Shown here piece after piece: positions 7,447 to 16,506 of a stretch of DNA of 64,000 nt. The position numbers were made by a program, and so were the translations under genes. Source of the stretch: Dyadobacter sp. Leaf189 (GTDB lineage Bacteria > Bacteroidota > Bacteroidia > Cytophagales > Spirosomataceae); NCBI RefSeq assembly GCF_001424405.1, contig NZ_LMPS01000001.1:431999-495998 (forward strand), in the 5' to 3' direction. A model generated the notes under the pieces. The model was not told the DNA's origin, searched no databases, and saw only the letters and a program-made list of their open reading frames with translations. Numbering within the stretch: the first letter of the stretch is position 1; the number at the start of each line of letters is the position of its first letter.

Positions 7447-7687
7447 TTATTCGGCAGATCTTTGCTTCTTACGTTTCGGCGGTTTACAAGTTTTACAAAA
7501 ATCCGCTGATTTCCTTCTTTACCTGCTTGTGAAGCGAATCCAGTTTTACTTGGTCTCTGCCAAAATCTGTTGCCTGTTGGGTAGTGGTGCTACGTTCAAT
7601 GTATTTTTTTTCCAGGGTATCATAAATGGGTTGGTAAAAATTGACCCCACATCTACTGTAATCATTTTCTTGTGTCAATGAATTCAT
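7447..7687 (-). pseudogene. Possible frameshifted small gene
   Basis: A reverse-strand frame starting ATG at 7687 reads 64 residues (ending LHKQVKKEISGFL) and stops. A different frame just beyond a run of five T/A bases continues FCKTCKPPKRKKQRSAE to a stop at 7447-7449. Together they look like one short Lys/Cys-rich gene broken by a one-base change. The start overlaps the end of the upstream lipoprotein gene by 26 bases. No family is recognised, and it may not be a gene at all. The remaining bases 7384-7446 show nothing. Confidence 0.35.
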
Positions 7688-8081
7688 AACTTTCAGTATT
7701 CATTTCAACATTGATCTGTTTTGAAATAAACTTTATACGATTGTTATCCAGTACCTCATATTTGTAAATATCTGTTTCACCGGAATCATCATGAAATTCG
7801 TAAAATTTACCATTTTTTACCCACCAGTTTCCCTTTTCAGTATGTTCATCAGATTCGCCTTTAATAATGGTTTTAAAATTAAGTAAGAAGGTGCCATCAC
7901 TATTTCTCGTCATTTCCCATATTTTTTGAGCTCCTTCAATTTGTTGATCTTGCTCTGATCCCGTCCAAACTCCTACAAGTCTATTGTCAATTTTTTTTCC
8001 AGGAGATGTTGTCGTCAAACCATTAGAGCAAGAAGCTAAGATTAATAACAGTAAAGTAAATTTTATGTAATCTGTTTTCAT
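7662..8081 (-). CDS. Small lipocalin-like lipoprotein, hypothetical
   Basis: This 139-residue protein has a short Lys-containing N-terminus, a hydrophobic stretch and the lipobox LASC (Cys at about residue 18), so it should be acylated and held in the inner or outer membrane. The body, VGVWTGSEQ ... WEMTRNSDGTFLLNF ... EKGNWWVKNGKFYEF, alternates beta strands in the pattern of the small lipocalin-like proteins common in Bacteroidota. No function can be assigned. The gene is AT-rich compared with its left and right neighbours and stands alone between decayed sequences. Confidence 0.7.
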   Translation of the reverse strand: MKTDYIKFTLLLLILASCSNGLTTTSPGKKIDNRLVGVWTGSEQDQQIEGAQKIWEMTRNSDGTFLLNFKTIIKGESDEHTEKGNWWVKNGKFYEFHDDSGETDIYKYEVLDNNRIKFISKQINVEMNTESYEFIDTRK

Positions 8082-8381
8082 ATTTGGTTTATGTATTGTT
8101 TCGATTTTTATTTTTAGTTAGGTGATTTGATGGAAATTATTCGGCTATAATCCTTAACTACTTTCGTAAGTTGAAGATTTGCTATACTTTCATCCGCTTC
8201 CACTCCAAAAAAGCATCAATCCGCTTAAAATACTCGGTCGCAACTTCGCTAAAAAGTGGAAAACGGGCCTATACAAATCCTCTCACAAAGTCAAATGTAA
8301 TGATGCCTGATCCAGAATAGTATTCGAGAAATATACCAAATGCCAGTGATTTGGATAATCGCATTAGCCCTTTTTTGCGGT
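8082..8381. other. Gap with a possible gene remnant
   Basis: No complete gene. On the reverse strand, about 8200-8268, the frame reads SEVATEYFKRIDAFLEWKRM then KV-stop, without a start and with stops close upstream. It looks like the last piece of a decayed gene, but it is too short to name. Confidence 0.3.
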
Positions 8382-8849
8382 TCAACAAATACTTTCGTTT
8401 ACCCCTCGTATCCACGCTTCTGCTTCTCCGGAATCGGTAAAAAAGTGCTCACACTCGCTGCTGTACAGCGATTCGTATTTCTCCATTTTTGTAACATCCT
8501 GATGGCAATGTGCCGCTGCGATGCATTGAATATTCCTGTTCCTGGTGATGACCAACTTTTCGGCCTCCTCGGGAAACATTGCTACGTAACCGACTTTCCA
8601 GCCGTACCGCGCGAGCGTGAGCGGAATAATGCTGCGAAAGTACTTGTGCGCATCCAGGTCCACCGCATTAAAACCATGCAGGTTTACGAAAATCTTGAAA
8701 ACGCCCGACTCAGCCACCTGATCCAGCGCGGCATATAATGTTTGTTCCCAATGTAACACATCCTGCTTTGCTACGTCGCCACTGATTTGTGTAATAATGA
8801 GCTGTTGATCAGCGTACCAGTCGCTGCGTATGATCGTCTTACCCGCCAT
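8382..8849 (-). CDS. STAS-like hypothetical protein
   Basis: A cytoplasmic 155-residue protein without signal or membrane segments. The order of elements (QLIITQISGDVAKQDVLHWE, then FKIFVNLHGFNAVDLDAHKY, then a long helix-strand part with GWKVGYVAMF) resembles the alternating strand/helix plan of SpoIIAA/STAS-type domains, which bind partner proteins or small ligands. This is a fold-level impression only. The start is the ATG at 8849. It lies alone, followed by decayed DNA and preceded by the DASS carrier on the same strand. Confidence 0.6.
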   Translation of the reverse strand: MAGKTIIRSDWYADQQLIITQISGDVAKQDVLHWEQTLYAALDQVAESGVFKIFVNLHGFNAVDLDAHKYFRSIIPLTLARYGWKVGYVAMFPEEAEKLVITRNRNIQCIAAAHCHQDVTKMEKYESLYSSECEHFFTDSGEAEAWIRGVNESIC

Positions 8850-9001
8850 ATTATCTAGTGATTAATGAACCATTTTGGTATGATAATTCGGGTAATGGCC
8901 ATTTTGTTCTGACCGTCGACAGAAGGCTGTGAACTGTCGACGAAACGAAAAAGTACTGTTAATGATAGGCCTGCAATTTGCAATTGATAACCCCCCGGCC
9001 T

Positions 9002-10528
9002 CTATCCCCAAACAAACACCCGGATAATCAACGATGCAACTGTGATAATCACAATGCCTGCGATGTTGAGCAATAGCCCTGCATTGCGCATATCAGCCAC
9101 ACGGAGCCGTCCGCTTCCAAACACGATCGTATTAGGCGGGGTTGCTACCGGCAGCATAAACCCTAGCGACGCTGCCAGCGTGGCCGGCACCATCAACATC
9201 AGCGGGGGCATGCCAGTTACTTTCTGAATGGCTATTAAAATAGGCAGTACCAATTGGATGCATGCCACATTTGAAGCTAGTTCACTAATGACACAAATGA
9301 TCACGCACATGCCAGCGATAACAAAAAGCGGGGACGCATCCTTTAAAAACAGCAGTTCCTGCGCCAGCCAGGTACTTAGCCCCGACTGGTCGCAGCCTTT
9401 TGCCAAAGCAAAACCACTGCCCAGCAAGAGAATAATGCCTATTGGAAGTTTCTTCCCTTCTTCCCAGCTCAGCAGCATTTTTCCTTTCTCATTTTTTGAC
9501 GGGATAAGAAACAGCAAAATTGCCATTACAATCGCCACCGTACTGTCCGTAATAAACGATGCCTGTGTTCCCAAAAGTCGGCCCCAGCCTTTTAAATGAA
9601 AAGATCCGAAATCAATATCCCTTCTACTAAACCACAGGTATGCGGTAATGACAAAAACCGCGAATACGACCTTTTCTTCAAAAGCCATCTTTCCCAATTG
9701 CCGCAGGGAAACAACGAAGTAACTGCGGTCGAATACAACATTTTTTGCATGGCGGAGAAATGTGAACTTAAGGATAAAAAACGCCGCCGCCAATAGCATT
9801 AATGCAACAGGAAAAGCAAGGACAAACCAACTGAAAAAGTTCATGTCGCCGGCATCTTTGTAAGCATCCAAGTATATTTTGTAGAAAGCAAGATTAGTGG
9901 CCGTGCCCACCAATGTAGACATGCCGCCGATGGAGGCCGAATAGGCAAGCCCCAGCAGCATTACCTTGGCGATCGCATTTTTTTGAGCAACAGATATATC
10001 GTGTTTTTCCACCTGAACGATAATGCCCAGCACCGCAGAGAGCATCATCATGACGGTAGCCGTATTGGACACCCACATGGAAATAAAAAAAGTAGCGACC
10101 ATCACGGCCCCAAGCATGGTGGCCGGGTTGGCGCCGAGTTTCGATAAAATGGACAATGCAATCCGCTGGTGAAGGTTCCACCTCTCAATAGCGAAAGCCA
10201 GCAGCACGCCTCCTATGAACAAAAAAATAGTTTGATCCATATATTGCGCCGCCACCGTTTGCGAATCGGCTATGCCCAGTGTCGGCATCAGTATAAAAGG
10301 CAGCAAGGCTGTCACTGCCAGGTCAGTAGCCTCGGTAAGCCACCAAATGGCGACCCACAATGTCACCGCGGCCATACTGGTAACCTCGGGATGCCCGGGG
10401 TTTAGGTCAGCAAAAAATAGAACAAGAAAAAACGCAGCCGGTCCAGCTAGTAGCGCAGCAATTTGGGAGGGTTTCAAAGAGCTTCTGTTAAGGTAGTTAC
10501 ATATGTAAATATTGCGATAAAGTTGCAA
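9002..10528 (-). CDS. DASS/SLC13-family sodium-coupled anion carrier
   Basis: An inner-membrane protein of about 500 residues with 11-13 hydrophobic segments. It carries both family signatures: MWVSNTATVMMML in the first half and a degenerate ELASNVACIQLVLP in the second, plus PVATPPNTIVFGSG near the C-terminus. Family members take up di- or tricarboxylates (succinate, malate, citrate) or sulfate with sodium; the substrate is not readable here. The frame opens with TTG at 10528, and a TTG at 10477 (before KPSQIAALLAG) is an equally likely start. No operon partner is visible. Confidence 0.88.
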   Translation of the reverse strand: MQLYRNIYICNYLNRSSLKPSQIAALLAGPAAFFLVLFFADLNPGHPEVTSMAAVTLWVAIWWLTEATDLAVTALLPFILMPTLGIADSQTVAAQYMDQTIFLFIGGVLLAFAIERWNLHQRIALSILSKLGANPATMLGAVMVATFFISMWVSNTATVMMMLSAVLGIIVQVEKHDISVAQKNAIAKVMLLGLAYSASIGGMSTLVGTATNLAFYKIYLDAYKDAGDMNFFSWFVLAFPVALMLLAAAFFILKFTFLRHAKNVVFDRSYFVVSLRQLGKMAFEEKVVFAVFVITAYLWFSRRDIDFGSFHLKGWGRLLGTQASFITDSTVAIVMAILLFLIPSKNEKGKMLLSWEEGKKLPIGIILLLGSGFALAKGCDQSGLSTWLAQELLFLKDASPLFVIAGMCVIICVISELASNVACIQLVLPILIAIQKVTGMPPLMLMVPATLAASLGFMLPVATPPNTIVFGSGRLRVADMRNAGLLLNIAGIVIITVASLIIRVFVWG

Positions 10529-10668
10529 AAAACTACTATATGCATGAACCCTGCTTGCTACGTAAGCGCTTAGTTAATATCAGGATAGATTCGCAGAAGT
10601 TTCAACCAAGAACGATAACTAATATACGTTTCGGTTAATATTAATTAGGTCTAACCGCTGAGGAGTGT

Positions 10669-10710
10669 GTCTACTCAGTCGGTTAGAGCGCCGAGGTGTT
10701 GGTGACCTCA
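10669..10710 (+). pseudogene. tRNA relic (D-arm and anticodon arm only)
   Basis: CTCAGTCGGTTAGAGCGC at 10674-10691 equals the D-arm of tRNA-His. It is followed by a 5-bp stem GAGGT/ACCTC (10693-10697 / 10705-10709) with a 7-base loop GTTGGTG. No T-arm or acceptor 3' strand follows: the sequence runs straight into the end of the reverse-strand gene at 10712. It looks like a truncated tRNA gene, perhaps a former attachment site. Confidence 0.5.
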
Positions 10711-10711
10711 A

Positions 10712-11401
10712 CTAGTCGGCATCCTCGTCTTCCACCACATCAGCGTGGGCTTCTGCCTCGTAGCTATCCGCGTACTTGATGTCGCCGAGCCAATATTCTG
10801 AGCTTACAATGTCATAGGTAACAGCGGTTTTACTTCTGGAAACAAGGTTCAACTGCCAGAGAATATCCTTTGCTTCTTCAAAACGTTCGCCCTCTAATTG
10901 ATCCGGAAAAAGGCGCTTTACCAAACTCCTGTCCGACATTCCTGCTGCCAGGATCCTGAGGATCGGAGCTTCGGGGTCTTTGTCAAAAATAGTTACATCG
11001 CCCTCAATCTCTATGGAGAACCTGACCGCCTCGGCACGCGGGAACTTGCCGTTAAAGGCTTCGTAAAGCAATTGGGTCGATCGGAAAAGATCGGGATGCA
11101 GATGCAGCTCGGGGTATTCTTCCCAAAGTTTTTCAGTCAGTATCTCGTGTGACAGATTCTGGATCTGGCCGTCTGTAAGGCGATCAGCAATTGTATAATC
11201 CAAAACGATTTTGGCAGCTTCTTCGGGCTCAAAGTCCGTCAATGACATCATACACATTTCTTTCAGCTCGGAATCCTTGATTTCGGCGGGATTATCGTAA
11301 TCCATAGCATTCAGGAGATTGATCAGATCGGTTTTTTCCCAAGATCCCGGCAACTTCTGTATTTGTGAGAAAGACAATACTTTTACTTTAAACTGGCTCA
11401 T
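10712..11401 (-). CDS. Conserved hypothetical protein, acidic C-terminus
   Basis: I do not recognise this 229-residue cytoplasmic protein. It opens MSQFKVKVLSFSQIQKLPGSW, has a helix-rich middle (EPEEAAKIVLDYTIADRLTD), a strand-rich part around FSIEIEGDVTIFDKDPEAPI, and ends in an acidic tail VVEDEDAD. No membrane segment, signal or catalytic motif is evident. The ATG at 11401 is chosen: the 49 in-frame codons upstream are low in typical coding character. Its 3' end abuts the tRNA relic. A TTG-started 65-codon frame upstream (11388-11585, reverse) has some coding look but no recognisable family. Confidence 0.65.
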   Translation of the reverse strand: MSQFKVKVLSFSQIQKLPGSWEKTDLINLLNAMDYDNPAEIKDSELKEMCMMSLTDFEPEEAAKIVLDYTIADRLTDGQIQNLSHEILTEKLWEEYPELHLHPDLFRSTQLLYEAFNGKFPRAEAVRFSIEIEGDVTIFDKDPEAPILRILAAGMSDRSLVKRLFPDQLEGERFEEAKDILWQLNLVSRSKTAVTYDIVSSEYWLGDIKYADSYEAEAHADVVEDEDAD

Positions 11402-11586
11402 TTTGTTGCGAATAGAATTTTGAAAGCCCGCTCCCGGAAAATCGGAAGCAAGCGACAGGGACAATCGTCTCCATGTCAGTTTCTTTGATCTGTAGCATAA
11501 TCGTGCCGCGGGCAGCGTGGTGATAAAAACCAGGTTCGTAAGGAACACTTACAATTTGGTGTAGGCGAGTCCGGTAATCCTTCAAC

Positions 11587-11867
11587 CTAATCCCGAACCA
11601 GACGCACTGAAAGTCCGGCGGGAATTGCGTCTTCCCAGCGGAATGCTTTCTTTAAATTCTTTTTATTGCTACTCGGAGGACCGCCGTAATGAAAGTTCCA
11701 CGCCCAGGCGCTGCCAATTTACTGGATGTCGACGTCCAGAATATACCGAGAAAGCTGATCGTTTTATACGTTTGTCCATCACGCGGGTCAGTGAAGGTCC
11801 CGGTGGATTGGGCGATTCCCAATTGTGTAAAAAAGCTCATCAAAGCCAGTAAACGTACATGTTGCAA
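11587..11867 (-). pseudogene. Degraded FISUMP-domain secreted protein
   Basis: The first frame gives a signal-peptide-like start (LLALMSFFTQLGIAQS) and the FISUMP opening FTDPRDGQTYKTI. It then jumps to a GIFWTSTSS segment that belongs near the domain's C-terminal part, so most of the domain is missing. About 11715 the frame shifts: the continuing sequence GSAWAWNFHYGGPPSSNKK to AGLSVRLVRD and the stop at 11587-11589 is in another frame. AWAWNFHYG and GLSVRLVRD are the usual FISUMP ending. Intact proteins of this type are exported lipoproteins or surface proteins of Bacteroidota and Fibrobacter. One internal deletion plus one frameshift make this copy non-functional. Confidence 0.75.
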
Positions 11868-12143
11868 TTAGTTAATTTTTGATATCTTAATGCGCACCGG
11901 CCCTTTCATATGCTCCACGTCAACAGGTACTCCCTTTTGCGTTATCACTACGCTGCCTTTTTTATGCAGATCAGTCGCTACTTCGCGTACATCCTGCATA
12001 TGATTTCGCCAGTTGTCAGGAAATAGCATGCGTGCAATTTCGGACGGACAGGTACTTTTCTCAGCGCCGCGATGTGTTGCAGTGGATAAAATGGTGGTTG
12101 CTATTTCCTCGTAATGCTGCATGTTTTTACAATTAACTTCCAT
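11868..12143 (-). CDS. DUF3253-family protein
   Basis: This 91-residue cytoplasmic protein contains CPSEIARMLFPDNWRNHM, VREVATDLHKKGSVVITQKG and a final GPVRIKI, the whole signature of the DUF3253 family. That family has a small winged-helix-like appearance and no established function. The ATG at 12143 is taken; 12122 (MQHYEE) is equally possible, and both keep the domain whole. The gene ends just before the FISUMP relic on the same strand. Confidence 0.8.
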   Translation of the reverse strand: MEVNCKNMQHYEEIATTILSTATHRGAEKSTCPSEIARMLFPDNWRNHMQDVREVATDLHKKGSVVITQKGVPVDVEHMKGPVRIKISKIN

Positions 12144-12220
12144 ATCGATCAAAGGCTTTTTTGTATTGATCTGAGATCGCTTCAAATGAATTTTAAATAG
12201 CATTCCAACTAGTTTGATAT

Positions 12221-12349
12221 TCAAATACTTTCACCGAAAATAATAGTAACGTATAGCAGGAATTTGCCATTGCGCACCGCCGCTGCTTTCTCTTCTTTTG
12301 TCTTACACAAAATCCGGTAGCTGTAGGGATCGAATACGGCTTTGACCAC
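12221..12349 (-). CDS. Possible 42-codon small gene or remnant
   Basis: A GTG-started reverse-strand frame reads VKAVFDPYSYRILCKTKEEK through GKFLLYVTIIFGESI to a stop at 12221-12223. Its residue use looks protein-like (balanced charges, no low-complexity), but it has no recognised family and is short. It may be the decayed end of a gene upstream of the DUF3253 gene. Confidence 0.3.
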   Translation of the reverse strand: MVKAVFDPYSYRILCKTKEEKAAAVRNGKFLLYVTIIFGESI

Positions 12350-12390
12350 TTTTTAAAGCAAGTCGCCCGCCTGATACCTGGATTTACTCA

Positions 12391-15300
12391 ATGTCTAAGT
12401 CTCAACAAATGAAGAAACTCTACACTTCCGTCGGCGGCGCGCTTTTCCTGTTTTTTTGTACGTTACTAACAATCCAACCCCTGCACAAAGAAGCATTCTG
12501 CGCCGTGCAGCTGCCGCAAAAACCCGCGGGTAATTTAGAGCAGAATGATGTTTTCAAGCAGATGACGGCTGGCTGGTCACAAAGGAAGACAAGCCGCGCA
12601 GCTTCACAACCGTCAGACAGTCTTTCAAGAAGCTTGTTTAAAAAGATGCTTGCCGCACCCGGCAGGCGGAGCCCGGTGAAGCGTGAGGCTCCGAAAAGAA
12701 CATACAGGGCGCAGGACGCAGCGCGAAAATCGGCGTCGGCGGCAGTGCCTCCCATTGTGTATGTAAATAGTAACGCAGGTGGAGACAATAGTGGCACCAG
12801 CTGGGAAAATCCATTCTGGGATTTGGCGCAAGCCCTTAAATATGCGCATGATAATTCCGGTGTGGAGCAAATCTGGGTCGCTAACGGAACCTATTACCCG
12901 GATTATGATAGCAATTATGAATTTCAATACGACGAAGACGCAGTAAACCGCACATTCCTGTTGCCGCCGGATATCAAGATTTACGGCGGATTCAGGGGCA
13001 ATGAACAATCACCTGCTGAGCGCGAACTCAACATTGCAGAAGGTAACCAGGTAGCAGATTTTGAAAGTGATGAGGAAATTGTCACTGTTCTCGACGGACG
13101 TAATACATCCTATCACGTGGTCACTTATGCCGGTGAGGCAGGCGACGCAATCCTGGACGGATTTATCATCAGGGGTGGAAATGCAAATGGTGAATCGAGC
13201 GCTTCCATTAATGGACGCAGTATTCCGCGGAATGTCGGAGGAGGGATTGTCGCCATTTATTCATCACCATCCTTGCGCAATTTGCTGATTACGGGCAACT
13301 ATGCGACTGACGGCAGTGGTATTTATGCTTCTGGGTCCAGTTTGGCTTTAACGAATGCGATCGTCAGTGCCAATCCGGTAAACGGACAGGGTGCTGTTTA
13401 TCTTTTGAATTCTTCTGCCATTTTTACCAATACTACTATTTCGGCAATCGCAGGACAGACCAGCGCCGCCGTGGTGCTTGAAGGCGCGGCCCCGAAAATC
13501 CGCAATACGATCATCAGCGCCAGTCTCAGTACTTCGGGCGTTGCGGTAGAAGTGGGTGAGGGAACAGTTCCCTATTTTTCCAACAGCATCGTTCCCGGAA
13601 GTGGCGGAAGTGGGTCCTGGAATGCGGCATATGGAAAAGATCAGGGCGGTAACCTCGACGTAGATCCCGGTTTTTTTGACGAAAGCAAGGGCGTTTTGGG
13701 ATTGAGGCCGGGCAGCCCGGCTGTCAACAAAGGCAATAATCTCTTTCTTCAATCCGGCCAGATACCCAATCTGTCAACCATTACAACCGATCCTCGCGGA
13801 ACCCCGCGCATTACAAAAAGTACCGTAGATATCGGCGCGCTGGAAAGTGTGTACGAAACCTTATCAACCACACTTATACCAAACGAAAATGGAATATTGT
13901 TTGTAAAAAAGGGTGGTTCTGGGTCGAAAAACGGAAGCGACTGGAACAATGCAGCCGCCGAAGTAGCCGACGCCATTGTTGCTTCCTATATCAAGGATAT
14001 CAAGCAGATATGGGTTGCCGGGGGCACTTATCATCCACTTTACCGTCCTGATAATCTGTCAAATGCGGATCCGAAAAGCCCTTTGAACAGCTTCCTGCTG
14101 ACAGGTGAGATTCAGTTATACGGTGGGTTTAAAGGAACTGAATCTTCGCTGGCAGATCGGGACCTCCGGCTTAAAGAAAATGCCAGTATTTTGAGCGGCG
14201 ATTTCAATCAGGATGACAATTTTGATTTTATGGACTTCTATAACAATGGAGCCAGGAATGAATTCAGCGAAAACGCCCACCATGTGATTTATGGACTGTT
14301 CCTGAACTCGGATCATCTATTGGATGGATTTACGATTGAAGGGGCGAATAATATGTCTTCCAGTGAGGATGAAACGACTCTTATACTTGAAACAGCAGTT
14401 CCCACCGCCTTTGGTGCAGGCATTTTTATCTACCAGACGCGAAAGCCGGTTTATTTAGAAAATCTGATTATCAGGAACAATCTCGGAAATATAGGCGGAG
14501 GGTGTATGGGGTTTCTTGCCGGTTCGTTGTTCATGAATTGTCTTATCTACCACAATTATGATAAAGGATACGGGAGTGGCATATTGGACGGGTTTAATAC
14601 GGAGGGAATTGCAATATTAAGTACGACCGTGACGCAGAACCTGTCAGAATCGAATTTTAATGGGCTTGGTGTTGTGGTAATCGACGGAATAGGTACGGGG
14701 ATATTCAACAGTATTATAGCTAAAAATATCGCTCGGGGTGCCGATGGACCATACCAGCGCAGCCTTTCGATTGACGGCGCATTGGTTGCTATTACCAATA
14801 GTATTGTGGAGGGGACCGGAGGAAGTGCAAACTGGCTGTTTAGCGATGACGACGAATACCATGACAATGGCGGGAACCTGGATACAGATCCGCAGTTTGC
14901 TGACATGGATGGAGGTGACTTTTCACTAGCTGCATGCAGCAGGGCGATTGATGCAGGGGATGTAAGTCCGTATCCTTCGAATATCCTTCCAAAGACAGAT
15001 CTGGGCGGCAACAGCAGGGTATTCAACGATCAAATCGATATTGGCGCATTCGAGTTTCAAGGTGTGAGGCCGCCAAATGCAGATGCATTGGCTGGTAATG
15101 CAAAAACCAGTTCTTTTACATTGGACGAAGAAATTATGGCGCCACATACTTTCACCGCAGCAGGCGCCACTTGTGACGCAGACCTTCTGACATTGATGCC
15201 AGACAATGTAAGTGGCGAGGTAACGGCCACTGTGTGGGTTGATGCGCAGGTGAATTCATACGGCGGCGCAGTGTATCTCCAGAGGCATTTTGATATCACT

Positions 15301-16155
15301 CCTTCCGAAAACCCGGCGTCTTCATCGGGGCGCGTAACTGTTTACTTCACCCAGGCAGAATTTGATGCGCTGAATGCAAAGCTATCCCCGCCCGACTATT
15401 TACCGACAGGACAGCCGGAAGGCGAAGACGAGAGAAAGGCTAATCTCAGGATTTACCAGTTTCACGGATCTAGCTCCGACGGCAGCGGAAGCCCTGCGTC
15501 GTATACAGACTCGCGGATTGTTATCGACCCGGATGACAATGATATTACATGGAATGCGAAGCTTAATCGCTGGGAAGTAACCTTTTCAGTTGAAGGATTT
15601 AGTGGCTTTTTTGGGGGCACAGTTGGTCAGAATCCATTGCCTGTCAAACTGATCAGTTTTGAAGGAAGACAGACGGATGATCAGCAAATAAAGCTCGACT
15701 GGAAGGTTGCCGAGCAGGAAAACATTCAGATATATGAGATCGAGTACAGTGCAAATGGCAAAAATTTTGCCAAGATCGGAGAGGTAAATGCAAATATCCT
15801 GACGAACACAGCATACAGCTACACAGACTCACTCACGCATGCCGGCGACCGGGCTTACTACCGCCTGAAAATCCTCGAATTTGACGGAAAAACAGGGTAT
15901 AGCAAATTAATTTCCCTGAAACTTTCGCACAATGCCGGGATCGTCGCTTATCCGGTCCCAGCCAAAAATGAGCTCTGGATAGACTGGAAAAAGACCAATG
16001 CACAATCCGCCGAATTCATCGATTCCAACGGGAGGATTTTAAAGACAATTAAGAAATCGTCCGGAGTCCAGAAAGTGGATATATCAGGCTTGCCGGGCGG
16101 CTTGTTCTTCTTGAAAACAGAGGGGAATGCGGTTTTGAAAGTGGTTAAAGAGTAG
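12391..16155 (+). CDS. Giant T9SS-secreted right-handed beta-helix protein
   Basis: This 1254-residue exported protein starts with a signal peptide (hydrophobic GGALFLFFCTLLTI). It then has a basic linker and two successive parallel beta-helix halves, about residues 125-485 and 500-890. Each half opens with a similar element (V-N/K-GG-SGTSWENP / SGSKNGSDWNNA, then QIWVA-GTY-P). Each closes with the choice-of-anchor-Q pattern, VDIGALES and IDIGAFEF. A C-terminal module (DNVSGEVTAT to FSGFFGG), an Ig-like segment LDWKVAEQENIQIYEIEYS, and a T9SS sorting domain (YPVPAKNEL to VLKVVKE) follow. Such proteins often bind or cleave polysaccharides; no catalytic residues can be named. Two small genes follow closely on the same strand. 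Confidence 0.88.
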   Translation: MSKSQQMKKLYTSVGGALFLFFCTLLTIQPLHKEAFCAVQLPQKPAGNLEQNDVFKQMTAGWSQRKTSRAASQPSDSLSRSLFKKMLAAPGRRSPVKREAPKRTYRAQDAARKSASAAVPPIVYVNSNAGGDNSGTSWENPFWDLAQALKYAHDNSGVEQIWVANGTYYPDYDSNYEFQYDEDAVNRTFLLPPDIKIYGGFRGNEQSPAERELNIAEGNQVADFESDEEIVTVLDGRNTSYHVVTYAGEAGDAILDGFIIRGGNANGESSASINGRSIPRNVGGGIVAIYSSPSLRNLLITGNYATDGSGIYASGSSLALTNAIVSANPVNGQGAVYLLNSSAIFTNTTISAIAGQTSAAVVLEGAAPKIRNTIISASLSTSGVAVEVGEGTVPYFSNSIVPGSGGSGSWNAAYGKDQGGNLDVDPGFFDESKGVLGLRPGSPAVNKGNNLFLQSGQIPNLSTITTDPRGTPRITKSTVDIGALESVYETLSTTLIPNENGILFVKKGGSGSKNGSDWNNAAAEVADAIVASYIKDIKQIWVAGGTYHPLYRPDNLSNADPKSPLNSFLLTGEIQLYGGFKGTESSLADRDLRLKENASILSGDFNQDDNFDFMDFYNNGARNEFSENAHHVIYGLFLNSDHLLDGFTIEGANNMSSSEDETTLILETAVPTAFGAGIFIYQTRKPVYLENLIIRNNLGNIGGGCMGFLAGSLFMNCLIYHNYDKGYGSGILDGFNTEGIAILSTTVTQNLSESNFNGLGVVVIDGIGTGIFNSIIAKNIARGADGPYQRSLSIDGALVAITNSIVEGTGGSANWLFSDDDEYHDNGGNLDTDPQFADMDGGDFSLAACSRAIDAGDVSPYPSNILPKTDLGGNSRVFNDQIDIGAFEFQGVRPPNADALAGNAKTSSFTLDEEIMAPHTFTAAGATCDADLLTLMPDNVSGEVTATVWVDAQVNSYGGAVYLQRHFDITPSENPASSSGRVTVYFTQAEFDALNAKLSPPDYLPTGQPEGEDERKANLRIYQFHGSSSDGSGSPASYTDSRIVIDPDDNDITWNAKLNRWEVTFSVEGFSGFFGGTVGQNPLPVKLISFEGRQTDDQQIKLDWKVAEQENIQIYEIEYSANGKNFAKIGEVNANILTNTAYSYTDSLTHAGDRAYYRLKILEFDGKTGYSKLISLKLSHNAGIVAYPVPAKNELWIDWKKTNAQSAEFIDSNGRILKTIKKSSGVQKVDISGLPGGLFFLKTEGNAVLKVVKE

Positions 16156-16165
16156 GGGACTCGTG

Positions 16166-16471
16166 ATGAACTATCCTTATGTGGGAGAAATCAAAATGTT
16201 CGCAGGGAAATCCGCTCCCGAAGGCTGGATGTTCTGCGATGGAACGCTGCTTTCCATTGCTGAAAACCATTTTCTTTTCAACCTGCTCGGAACTACTTAT
16301 GGCGGCGACGGCCGGGAAACATTCGGTTTGCCCGATCTCCGCGGTCGCCTGCCAATCCATCAGGACGAAGGCCCGGGAAATGGAGAAAGGCCATTTAGCA
16401 GCGATGAGCCCTATTTGTACGTCAATTACATCATTTCACTTTACGGGATCTATTCCCCCAAAAGCCAGTAA
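16166..16471 (+). CDS. Compact tail-collar (MdpB-like) protein 1
   Basis: This 101-residue protein begins YVGEIKMFAGKSAPEGWMFC, then LLGTTYGGDGRETFGLPDLRGRLP, the typical start of phage tail-collar or microcystin-dependent-protein-like domains. The usual long middle part with its MPAHTH motif is absent; the protein moves directly to EPYLYVNYIISLYGIYSPK, the normal C-terminus. It is therefore a shortened version of the 160-190-residue family. The ATG at 16166 follows the beta-helix stop by 10 bases, so co-transcription is likely. In Bacteroidota these proteins often travel with secreted surface proteins; function unknown. Confidence 0.8.
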   Translation: MNYPYVGEIKMFAGKSAPEGWMFCDGTLLSIAENHFLFNLLGTTYGGDGRETFGLPDLRGRLPIHQDEGPGNGERPFSSDEPYLYVNYIISLYGIYSPKSQ

Positions 16472-16506
16472 TAAAAACGTCTTTCCAGTAACATTACAGT
16501 CTCAAA

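Noticed and set aside
7418..7681. Forward 87-codon hydrophobic frame right of the element
   Set aside because: It is antisense to the reverse-strand lipoprotein end and the broken small gene, and no protein features apart from hydrophobicity are seen.
10669..10710. A functional tRNA at this position
   Set aside because: No T-arm or acceptor 3' strand can be found; the next bases are the end of a protein gene.
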